Of a DNA stretch of 64,000 nt, positions 48,490 through 58,646 are shown one piece after another (position 1 is the stretch's first letter; each line of letters opens with the position of its first letter). The position numbers and the translations under genes were made by a program. The DNA is from Luscinia megarhynchos (lineage: Eukaryota > Chordata > Aves > Passeriformes > Turdidae), in NCBI GenBank assembly GCA_034336665.1, contig JAPFBE010000002.1:7610146-7674145 (forward strand), written 5' to 3'. The notes under the pieces were generated by a model that searched no databases, had not been told where the DNA came from, and saw only the letters and a program-made list of their open reading frames with translations.

Positions 48490-49037
48490 AGGCTGTCCCC
48501 GTGTGTATGAATACAAGTTGCCAGGGCAAAAGACCAGCCTGGTTAAACAGACAACTTATGTTTGACCTTAGGGAGGGAAAAAAAATAGAATATATCACCT
48601 CTGAAAGGAGGGTGAGGTATCTTTGGGACGAGTATAGTGATGTTGCAGGGTCATGTTGGAAGAAGATTAGAAGGGCCAAAGCCCAACTAGAACTTGGTTT
48701 GGCCACTACGGTTAAAAACAACAAATACATTGGCAGCAAACGGAGGGACAAGGAGTGTCTCCATCTGTTGGATGCAGAGGGTAGTGTAGTGACAGGGGAA
48801 AGGAAGAGGTACTTAAAGCTTCAGTATCAAGACCAGTTGTCCTCAGGATACCCAGCTCCCTAAGCTGGAAGTTGATGATCAAGGGGATGTGTGAAGTCCC
48901 CATAATCCAGGAGGAGATGGTGAGTGATCTGCTATTCCAATTACACCCTTACAAGTCTGTGAGCCCACCACAGAATAATAAGGGAAACTGCAAAAGAACT
49001 TGTCAAACCACTTTCAGTCATCTGCCAGCAGTTTTGG
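48490..49037 (+). mobile_element. CR1 LINE ORF2 (reverse transcriptase region), sense, part 1
   Basis: Sense CR1 ORF2, opposite in strand to the CR1 just left of it. One frame stays open for 120 codons (48501-48863) and reads RPAWLNRQL, KIRRAKAQLELGLAT and the LLDAEGSVVTG block, typical of the start of the CR1 RT domain. It then shifts, and VPIIQEEMVSDLL follows in another frame (48893-48931). The element is interrupted at about 49037 by an LTR and resumes at 49601. With frameshifts and missing blocks it is inactive. Confidence 0.92.
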
Positions 49038-49600
49038 TGTCCTGGCTTCAACTAGGATGGTGTTAAGACTGCTGTTTTGGATTCAGAATGAGAATGGCAT
49101 TGATAACACACTGACATTTTGGGTTTTCCCCAAGTCATGTTTATCATAAGTCAAGGGGTTTTGTTTTTTTCACTTGTCCCATGCTCTGTCAGTGGGAGAG
49201 GTTCCAAAAGAAATTGAGGGGAACAGGGACAGGTGACCCAAAGTGGCCAAAGAGATATTCCATACCATATGACACCATGCTCAGTATACAAAGTGAGGGA
49301 AAGGAGAAATATGGGACATCTGGAGTGATGGCTTTTGTCTTCCCAAGGAATCATTACATGTGATGGGGGCCCAGTCTCCTGGAGATGTCTGAACACCTGC
49401 CTGTCCTTTGGGAAACAATTAATTTCTTGTTTTGTCTTGCTTCTCTGTCACGGCTTTTGCTTTCCCTATTAAACTGTCTTTGTCTCAACTCATGAGTTTT
49501 CTACTTTTTACCCCTCTAATTCTGTCCCTGATCCTGGTGGTGCAGGGAGTAAGCAAGTGGCTGTGTGGTGCTGGAATGCTGGCTGGGGTTAAACAAAACA
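49038..49600 (+). mobile_element. ERVL-like solo LTR inserted into CR1
   Basis: About 563 bp, beginning TGTCCTGGCTTCAACTAGG and ending CTGGGGTTAAACAAAACA. It contains TATACAAAG (about 49285-49293), the GGAGATGTCTGAACACCTGCCTG block shared with 2373-2967, and the poly(A) signal CTATTAAA (49466-49473). It splits two CR1 pieces that are continuous in the consensus, so it arrived after the CR1. Flanking 5-mers TTTGG/CCTGG agree only partly. No retroviral genes remain. Confidence 0.88.
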
Positions 49601-49771
49601 CCTGGTTTACCAGCCAAGTCCCAGCTGGAAATCAGTAAATGTAAAGTCCATCTACAAGAAGGGTCAGAAAGATGATCTGGGGAACTACAGGCCTGTCAAG
49701 CTTAACCTTGGTTCTGAGCAAGGTTATGGAAGAGATCATCCTGAGTGCCATTACAAGGCACATGCAGTACT
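49601..49771 (+). mobile_element. CR1 LINE ORF2, sense, part 2
   Basis: Continues the CR1 after the LTR: CATCTACAAGAAGGGTCAGAAAG, GGGGAACTACAGGCCTGTCAAGC, AAGGTTATGGAAGAGATCATCCTGAGTGCCATTACAAGGCACATGCAG. The reading YKKGQKDDLGNYRPVKL is the conserved RT block (I-Y-K-K-G ... N-Y-R-P-V) of CR1. It stops at about 49771 in mid-RT, without the CR1 3' end, which is unusual because CR1 copies usually keep their 3' end. A later deletion or rearrangement is likely. Confidence 0.9.
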
Positions 49772-52589
49772 GTTCTTAAAGAGTAAAAGCAGAAGAAACT
49801 TGCACATGGCTTAACAATCACTACCTCACACTGCTGTGCTCATAAAGCAACTGTGTTGTCCTGACTAAACCACATTTTGGAGTGATACCAAACAGAAGGG
49901 AGAAGCAAACCCTTCCACTCCCTCCCAGAGACAAGTTCAATACCTTGTCTGCCTTTTACAGCAACATATGACTCACGTTGCAACAGACACCTGGCTTCAG
50001 CCTCACAAAAGTCTGTCCTTCTCCACTGTCCTAAAGACATCCCTTTACCTTGAAAATACACATTTCATGCCCAAATCCCCAGAGGCCAGCCATTCTGCAA
50101 GACAGAACAATAACAGGAACACAGCAAAAAAAGCCCTCACCAGACTTGCTTCAGCAGAAAATTAAGGGCATCTGAAAAGACTTCAGCTCAACTGCTACTT
50201 TGCAGCCTTTGGGTTCCCATTCCCTTCAAACCAAGCAGGCTGAGAAGGGGTGAAAAATTACCTCTCCCTTGCCCCGTGACAAGCCAGGTGATGAATATTG
50301 TTTTGTCCACGAAGTCTTTGTAAATAAACATACTAGCTGGCACTGGGGGTGGAAAGAGGAGAGGAAAGTACCAGAGTTGTTGCCACAGGTGAAGTCCTAC
50401 CAAGGAGATGTCCAACACAATGCTGAGACCTCAGATTGTTTAAATCATCACAGCCCTTCTCATTTAAGAAGACATGTCAGTATCAAATTATCTACTGGGT
50501 GTCTTCCTGGTGCAGACTACAACTCCTCAGGTAGCTTCAGCCAGCAGCATGCTCTCAGTACCTGTGTAACACTGTGCTGGTAGCACTGTTGTCCCTTCTA
50601 ATTCCAGTGAAATATGGCTGTCAGTTTACTAGAGGCAGAGGAGAGAGGCATTTTCTTAAGTAGTATTTGTTCTCTCCAGGATGAAGCCTCTTATTTAAGC
50701 TTCAACTAAGAGGGTTGTGCACATCTGATTGTTCTTCTTACATGTATGGGCATGCATAAAGACAGACAAGATAAATCATGAAGCATTATACCAAACCTCA
50801 GTTTGGTGTATACGGATGCACTAAGCCTCCATAAAATAACTGGGAATGGAAAATTTTCTTTTCCATTTTCATCTAGTGATTAAGAATTCTACAGAAAAAA
50901 CTCCTCTTTAGGCAATCTTGAAACTTGGAAAAAGAGACATTTGTCACACTCATACTCACTGATGACAGGGGGTTATACTGAAAAACAGTGTGAGGTTTAG
51001 TTATTACACATCTAGAATAAGTCTTACAGTTACTCTAACTTTATAAAAGGTAGAAGAGACCCAAGGTTGATGTATAATATACAGACACTGCCTTGTACTA
51101 ACTGCAGAAGTCCTGAACAAAAATGCTGCTTGTCAATGAACTACAGGTAGAATCCAAATCAGCACACTCCTAAGCTCTATATTAAACTGAAATTCAAGAA
51201 GTCCTAATAGAGGGTTTGTTTAGTGTGGGTCTTCTAGTAGGAAGGCTCACAAGACAGCTGTCAGCTGCCAGCTGTCAGCTACTTTGATGAGGTTCTTTCA
51301 CAAAGAGGCTTCCTGGAATGATGCTTTGAAAGAAACACATGTTAATGCATATCTCTTATATTGCTTGGAGTCCTACAGAAGTTTTGGCTATGCTTTGCAA
51401 AAGATACTATAGTTGCTCACAAAAAGTAATACCCAAAAAGCAACTCAAGTTTAACTTGGACCCATTTGTTTCTAACTACTGGCCTACTCTTCGTTTTTTG
51501 CTTCTGCTGTTTCCCAACCTCCTTGGTCCCTTCCCCCCTACCTTTCCCTTGAGGGCTGAAATTTTAATAACTCTAACATGTGAGGCTGAAGAAAAAAAGT
51601 ACAAACATAAACAGTTCTGAACACAGGAGGGTTGTAGTTTAACATGGTAACACTCCTCTTTGCCATGGCCAAGAAATGATGGGCAATGTTTGACGGAATT
51701 TTACATATTGAGAATATGAAAAACACCAAACATTGTTTCTAAATAAACTAGGCAGACACTACAGCTTTTTCTTGCCTGCAGTGCCAAGTTCTTTAAGCAC
51801 AGATACTTTTTTCTACTCAGGAGGCAGTATACAGTCATCTCACGGCAAGTCAGGCTTAACATATAAATTAATAAGTACAATCAAATCAGTGGAAGATGAA
51901 TTTGCTGCCATTACAAATGTTATTGGAAATATTTTCCATTTGTGCCTTCTCTGCCTATTTTGTCCTTATGCATCCTGTCAGTGCTAGAAATGGTGTACAT
52001 TGCAGTGGGGAAAAAGTCTCTATGCTGCAGCTAAGGGTAAGATTATTGAAAACAGAGGATTCAATTAAGTATCATTCAGGCTATAACAAAACTTTTCTAG
52101 TAAACACCTGAAGTAATTCCAGTAATTGCTTATGTCCTAAAATGCTTCATTAATGGCGTTTCTACATTTCCACTTGAAAATGTTCAATGTAAGGAGCAGC
52201 TCAATTTAAGGAAGTAAACGTATCTTTTTGCTAAGAAAATGTTTAATGTAAATGCAGTTCAATTTAAGGAAGTAAATTGATCTTTTGCTAAGATAAAGTC
52301 ACTTTATTTTTGGAGAACAGGTGTGGAAACTGCTGGGAGATTTTGAAAGTACAGCAAGAAGAAAAAAAATAAAGTGCTACAATAATTTTGACAGTGGGAG
52401 GAAATTGGAGGAGATGAAAAGAAAAGTACTACTTACAAGCCTCGGAGACGAAGCCAGATTTTCTCTATTTGCTCTGGCTGTAGGTATTTCAGAGAGTTGT
52501 TCTCAAATTCTTCAATTTCCTTAGTCGGTGACTCCATAGCTGCAGGTTACCACTTTGGTTAAAGCTCTGCAAGGACGGCTGCTGCCTCT
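49772..52589. other. AT-rich stretch without a supported gene
   Basis: Contains a CAGCTGTCAGCTGC-type internal repetition (51255-51280) and the 59-bp duplication (52177-52293). No gene was recognised. Confidence 0.5.
52177..52293. repeat. Diverged tandem duplication, period 59 bp
   Basis: Two adjacent units start AAAATGTTCAATGTAA (52177) and AAAATGTTTAATGTAA (52236). Both run through CAATTTAAGGAAGTAAA and end in CTTTTGCTAAG, with several substitutions and small gaps between them. Confidence 0.9.
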
Positions 52590-52611
52590 ACACACACACA
52601 CACACACACAC
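52590..52611. repeat. (CA)n microsatellite
   Basis: Eleven AC units in an uninterrupted run at the left edge of a GC-richer stretch that reaches to about 53250. Confidence 0.95.
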
Positions 52612-53250
52612 CCCTCTCTCCACCTTTAACACCGGTGGGGAGCAGTGAAGATTTCTGGCACACACCTCTCCCCCATCCCTGCAAAGGGAGCTGTGTAGGC
52701 AGCCCTGGAGAGCTCAGGTGTACACAGGGGGCAGCTGTGCCAGCATGCCACCATCCTCGGGCTGAGCAAGAGGATCAAAGGCTCATCTCCAGATTGCAAA
52801 ACCACGCAGATTTTTTTTCCCTTTGTTTTTTGTTTCGTTTTGCTTCCACAATAAGCCAAGGATACAACCCATAATAGCAGCTGAGGGATCTTTATTAAGG
52901 GAGGAGGGGAGGAAAATCCCTTGCTGACAAGAGAGCTGTGTGTGCAGGGGCTGCTGTGGGGAGTGTGGTGGCTGCAGGGGTCCCCAGGGCTGCAGCTCTC
53001 CTCACCACGCTGCCTGTTGCTGTGCCAGGGGCACTACACAGGCCCCTTTCTGTCCAGCCTCACCCTCCCCTCCCTAACCCGTATTTGCTCCCACTTACCA
53101 GCAGTGCTGCCGACAGGCTTGAAACCTGAACAACTGTGGAAGAATTCATCTGCCAACACAGCCCAAGAATTGTTTCACTCTCTGCCTCCCTCTTTGCTTC
53201 CCTCTCTCCCATGTGCACGCATATCCACAGACACACGAGGGAGAACAGGC
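52612..53250. other. Moderately GC-rich stretch, no supported gene
   Basis: GC is above the local level, with overlapping frames of up to 120 codons on both strands over the same bases. None has a known domain. I cannot tell a decayed repeat from a regulatory region. Confidence 0.35.
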
Positions 53251-53625
53251 TATTGGAGAAAGACTGGCTATGATTAAAAACCCAAGCAGGGAAGAATCAT
53301 TGACTGAAAAAAAAAAAAAAAGAAAAAGGGAAATAACAGAAAGTGAGCCACTCACTTCTGGCAAACAGCTATGTACTTCATTGCAGTCAGTCTGCTCTCC
53401 TGAGAGAGTGTCGCACAGCAGGGGCTGTAAGGCTTCAGCAGGGACAAAATCCACTTTTAAAATAAACAAATCAGTAAAGTGCCAATGCTCGAAAATGCTC
53501 AGAAGGAAAGTCAGTACACTGAAGAGAGATCAAGTCCAACACATTAGTCACAGATGTATCAGCATCTTTGAGTAAGAGGTTTGAACAGTGGAGGCTAAAA
53601 CTCAGTTTTGCCATAGGATGCCTGC

Positions 53626-53707
53626 CTCCAGGTCCCCTGGAGCATCCCCATACCGACCCCCAGGGGCATGCCCCTCTGCACCTGCAGGGTTCATGCTCTG
53701 AGCATGA
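53626..53707. repeat. Cluster of three perfect inverted repeats
   Basis: CTCCAGG-TCC-CCTGGAG (53626-53642), the 14-bp palindrome AGGGGCATGCCCCT (53662-53675) and TCATGCTC-T-GAGCATGA (53691-53707) lie within 82 bp. The middle one contains GGGCATGCCC (53664-53673), which fits a p53-family half-site (RRRCWWGYYY). Function is not shown. Confidence 0.8.
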
Positions 53708-55210
53708 GGAAGAATGGGGATTTCTTTCATTGCACCAGCCCAATCAGTCATCTCTCAAACTCTGCCAAGATGTCTGCACGCTTCTCTTTAGTTAATGTTA
53801 TTGATGTGGTGCTTTCAGCCAAAGCCATCAGAGCAGAGGGAAAATAACTGTCAAAATATTGTCTCAGCCTTAACACATTTTGTTGCATATTGCAAAAGCT
53901 GTCTTTTGAGAATGAGAGACTGCAGCAAAAGAATTAGCACCTCAGACAGTCAGGTAGCCTGTTACCTGGAGAAGGTCACATCTTCTTCGCAATAACATTC
54001 AACAGTATGTCTGTGGTGCTAGGTCCAAGGCAGGTCTCTGAAGTACTTGATGCTGCTTTTCAGAAAGCTCTTTGTATAATGAACGTTACCTTCCCCATTG
54101 CTAGGTGCCAAATTCATTCTAAGCAGTTTCAATCCTTTCCTGAGGAGTAGTTCTTAAGGAGTCACCCAGTTACAGTGCTGCTGCAATTGTTAACCATCAC
54201 CAGCTCTCTGCAGCTGAGTAAGATTCTCAAATAAAACCAGAAAGCAGCTGAGTCAAGTTGGTAAACATTCAAAGAAAAGAGACAAATTATTGAAGGTAAA
54301 ACATGAATAATTCTCTAGGGGGTCCTCTTTCCCCTTGTTGATTACAAAGGACAAGCCAGTATGTTTGCTCTAGGAACCTCTTTTGAATGATACAAAGAAC
54401 TGCACAACAGTCACAGCAAGCCTTTTTCTGGCAAAAGTTTGGGGCATATTATGTTCTTACATTCCTGCTGTAGTGATAACAAAACATAGTACTATTCTTA
54501 TGCCCACCATTAAACAGTTAAAACATCCTGCACACATCACCAAGCCTTTTGGTGGTGAGTAAAGCAGTTACAAAATATGCTGTCTCTTTTTCACATGTGA
54601 TTTTAAGGTACAGAGGAAGTAACAGGAATAAAAGGGAATGAAGAATATTGATAGCACTAGGTTTGAGCTGAAGTTTGGGATTCCCTTTCTTGTTTAAGTC
54701 CTGGTGGTCTGATTTTGTGATAGATGCCATCAAAATAGTAAACACCAAGACTGTGACTGTAAAATGTTATGAACTTGTGCCATAAGTATCTGACATTAAT
54801 GTATATCATATTGCTTGCCTTGTCCTTAAACTTACAGCTCACCTCGTGGTGAAAGAGTAACTTCCAAGAAGACAAAGGTCAAGTAGCAGAACTCTTTCAG
54901 TTCTCGCATTCATTGCTGCATTGAGGCAACAAGTTGTAGGCAACCAAATTTGGTTTGACTCCACTTAAAGAGTGTGACTATCATGACTGCCATTTGATGG
55001 ATACAAGCACTAACCTACCTCCTGGTGGATTAGCCATGTCCTTAAAGCAGAGAGGAGCTCAGATGAGCAGAAGTCCACCTGCCCATCAGAAACATCTTTT
55101 GTTCAGCCTTATGCAGGTGAAGACCAAGCTGGTAGGGCAGACGGCACTACACATGTACCCCTGAAAGCCACTATGGCTGAAGAAACACTGTACAAACTTT
55201 ATCCCTGAAA
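53708..55210. other. AT-rich stretch without a supported gene
   Basis: I see nothing recognisable here beyond short frames. Confidence 0.5.
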
Positions 55211-55343
55211 TCACAAAATCACAGAATATTCTGAACTGGAAGGGACCCACAAGGATTGAACTCCTAAGTGAATGGCCCCTATGAGGATCAAACCCACAAC
55301 CTTGGCATTAGAAGTCCCATGCTCTAATCAACTGAACTAATCC
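55211..55343 (-). mobile_element. tRNA-derived SINE (TguSINE1-like), antisense
   Basis: On the + strand the CR1-like 3' tail comes first (ATCACAGAATATTCTGAACTGG, AGGGACCCACAAGGATTG), then the tRNA-like head in reverse. The antisense B box is GGATCAAACCCACAACC (55285-55301) and the antisense A-box region is GCTCTAATCAACTGAACTAA (55321-55340). Read on the minus strand, the head TTAGTTCAGTTGATTAGAGC...GGTTGTGGGTTTGATCC resembles tRNA-Ile, but its anticodon stem-loop is altered and no acceptor stem closes, so it is not a tRNA gene. It is the fuller of the two copies here. Confidence 0.82.
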
Positions 55344-57554
55344 TAGTAATTTTTTGTATCTAAGCACTTCCACAACCTATCTCTTAGGAGTTTAAGGAGG
55401 GGTCCAGGGCACAGATGTTGCCTTCAAACAGGTCTAGCCCGAGTCAGAGACTGGATTTCCCTCTGCTGCTGGTGTTACCTGGCATGGGGTCCAGCACAGG
55501 ATGATTCCTTCCTGAGCCCTGGAAGCAGCCTGCTTGCCTGTAGGAGAAGAGCTGGGACACCCATCTCAGCCAGCTCAGACACTCCCTTCCTAGGTCACTA
55601 GGTCAGCACTGCCAGTGACAGCAAGGGATGAAGAGCAATGGGATGGAGAGATGGAGGTCCCAGGCAGGCCAGTTATACCCTTCACTGATTGTTCCCTTTA
55701 TCACAGCACACAGATCTGGGCAAACTGGAGCTTTGCTCTTTTTTCCTCCACTTTCTCAGTTGAGGAGAGTAGTCACCATCCACATTAAAAGCCTTTAGAT
55801 TGAGCCCTGTGGAGGAAGGGTGTTAATTACAAGTCTTTCTTTCAGTTCTGAAGGACTGAAGATGTAGGAGGATGCTGACACTCAGCAGAGAGGTGGTAAA
55901 AGGCAGCTGAGAAGAGAAGAATCCACACTGTGCCTCCATGAGGACAGGCATCACTATAAAACAAAATACCAGGGAGTTCAGGAGTATGCCTGCCTTTCTC
56001 AGGATGGTAGTACAAGTATTTCATGAACAGTCCATGGAGAATTCAGAGCCACCTCTGACATATGTGGCTGCAAATTAGACTCTGCCCTCATGTTAAACTT
56101 CTCAGCAGCAAACTTCCTTAAAGGCACTTATAGTTCCTTTTTTTTGCACTTTTTAAACAAAGACTAGAAAAACAGTGAGAAAGTTCAGAGACCTTACTTT
56201 CATCAGAGCTAAGTAGGTATAGGAGTACCAATCAAAAGGCCCACTGAAATGCATCCAAAAATGCTTCCAAGACAGAAAGAGCACTTCAGTGAGCATGGGC
56301 AAACTGAAGCAATAATTTCAGACAGCAAGTTATCTAAAGTCCTTGCTGGACTGCAACAAAAACAGAGAAGCTATCCCATGCTGAAGGGGTAGCATGAGAT
56401 ACTGGAAGTGTATTGACATGTTGTCTGCTGTGATCCCTACATATTGCCTGTGTGAACATTGAAACAAGTTCTATAATTAGTACAACTACAATGTATTCAT
56501 ATATCTGTCCATATATAAATAATCCAGAATATATTTTATTCTATTACCACTAATGCCTGAAACCAAAATTGCAGCAGACTATTCGTCTGCTTTTTCTTTT
56601 TTGTAAATCTGAGTTGGATCCCTGAACTTCAATTATGCCAGTATGATGAGTCAGCCAGTAACATATTTCAAAATGTTTTGCTAATTCTATATTCAAACAG
56701 TTGTAAAACACTGACATGTCTTCTAATTCTGTTAATGCCAAAATAAACTAGGCAGATTTTTGCCCAATCTTTATCCTAGCAGGAAATAGCTTCTGGTTCC
56801 TTTTCAGTTAAAAACAACTTTTTGTTTGTTTTCTTTGGAAGGTTGTTAGGAGGAGGGAGAGATGTTCAGCTATGTCACTGAATTGCATTGGCCCTATTTA
56901 TTCTTCATGTTGAGGTATAAGAGAGTGATGGAAGATATTTAGACACCTCCATCTCTAAGTTTTATTAAAGTAGATCTAGTGCTTCTTAAACAGTGGCTTC
57001 CAAGTGAAACTTCATCTTGTTTTCTGCTCAGAGTTAGACTTTAGGGTTTGATGGCAACTGACTCACTCCCATAGCCACACAGCCATTAATAGAGAGTTGG
57101 AAGAAAAGGCTGCAAGGGCTAAAGATAGCCAAGGAGTAGCAGCTGAAGAGACTACTAACTATCTGTAACTATAAGCACTTATCCAGTTTCCTCAGGGCTG
57201 AGGAATTGTGATTTCTGCTACTCTTAGTAATTAAGGATAGTTTTATCTTTTCTGTCCAGAAGCAGCACAGACACAGCTGACCCAGAGAATGCCACACTTT
57301 GAAACCAAAGTTTCAAGAACAGTGAACTAGTATATATAAATATATAAGTATTGACGTACCAGAAGATAAGACACTTAAGAATACTTCAGCATTCCCTGCA
57401 TCCTAATAATGTGTTAGCATCAGACTGCCATCAGGACTAGGCATACTGTGAAGAATTTCAAGCAGCAGTATTAGACAAAGACAAATTTTAGCTTTCTCTC
57501 TAAGAAATTAAACCAAAAAAAATTTACAAAATTAACAGTAAAGTAATCAGCACC

Positions 57555-57573
57555 AAAAAAAAAAAAAAAAAAA
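57555..57573. repeat. Poly(A) run
   Basis: Nineteen consecutive A. No AATAAA or gene-like sequence lies just upstream, so it is not evidence of a processed pseudogene. Confidence 0.9.
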
Positions 57574-58629
57574 GGCACTGATTAATTTGGTGGAAAGGTG
57601 CTGTTCATTTAAATTTCTATTGAGTCAAGTCAATCAAGCTGACAGTCTTGATTAAAAGCTCTATTGACTGGCAAGAAGTTTTCTGTCAAATGCTATTAAA
57701 AATATTTTCAGCAAGACAAAAGCATGCCTCTTTTGTGGTCTGTCCCTTTTGACTCAGAGCTGCTGCTTTCTGTGAGAGCAGATTTAAGAAAACATGCAGA
57801 AACCTTCTTCAACTTAGGAAGCTTACCAATGAGAAATTTTCTACACAGATGACATCTGCAGTTATTACTTAAGCCATGGCATTGTGATAGCAACAAAAAG
57901 ATTCCTATTGTACTCACTCAGAGTACTGCAACTTTGACAAAAGGACCATCACCCTTGAAGGGCAATTTTGAAAAATCTGTTTTTCTTTAATGACCTCCAC
58001 AGCACTAGAATGACTATACATGGCAGTTTAAGGAAAAGGCATGAATGAGGAGTGATGTTTAAGAGAAGAGGAACTTTATAAAATGCTTTGCAAAAAAAGA
58101 AAGAGGAGAGCTTGAAAATTCACCTATGAAAGTTCTGTGCTAAAGAGGTTAGATGTGAGTAGTAATCCAAACAACTAATTATTTAAAAGAAATACCTAAT
58201 TAAAGGAATAAACAAGACTAGTTCTCTAGCTCCCTTTTTCACCAACATCCAATGAGGTCAAAGTAGAAAGTTTTGAGGACCTGAAGACTCTATACAGCTT
58301 TCTCACAGAATTCTGTGCCCCGAGTCATCCTTCACATCTTCAAAGGGATTGAATAAACAGCAAAGTTTATTCCAAACAAGCATGAAGCTGCCTCAAAGGG
58401 TTTTTTAATCGCTACTTATATATTTGAGAGATGGAAATGGGAGAGTTTTCACTAGTCTGTCTCTCATACACAAATCACATAGTATTACACAGGCCAATAC
58501 TGCCCCCTGCACTATGAACATGTTACATTTAATATATACATTTAGCTCTTGTCAGAGTTAAGACAGAAATTATTATACATCGTTCATTATCCTTTGCAGA
58601 GTTAGGAAACAAATCTATCATGGAATATC

Positions 58630-58646
58630 TGTGTGTGTGTGTGTGT
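58630..58646. repeat. (TG)n microsatellite
   Basis: About eight uninterrupted TG units followed by ACATATATA. Confidence 0.9.

Noticed and set aside
48501..48863. 120-codon open frame
   Set aside because: It is the remnant of CR1 ORF2 (KIRRAKAQLELGLAT block), not a host gene, and is followed by a frameshift.
55276..55343. Possible tRNA-Ile gene on the minus strand
   Set aside because: A and B boxes are recognisable, but the acceptor stem does not close, the anticodon loop is altered and a CR1-like tail is attached, so it is a SINE head.
57555..57573. Poly(A) run as a processed-pseudogene tail
   Set aside because: No poly(A) signal or gene-like sequence precedes it on either strand. A simple repeat is the better explanation.
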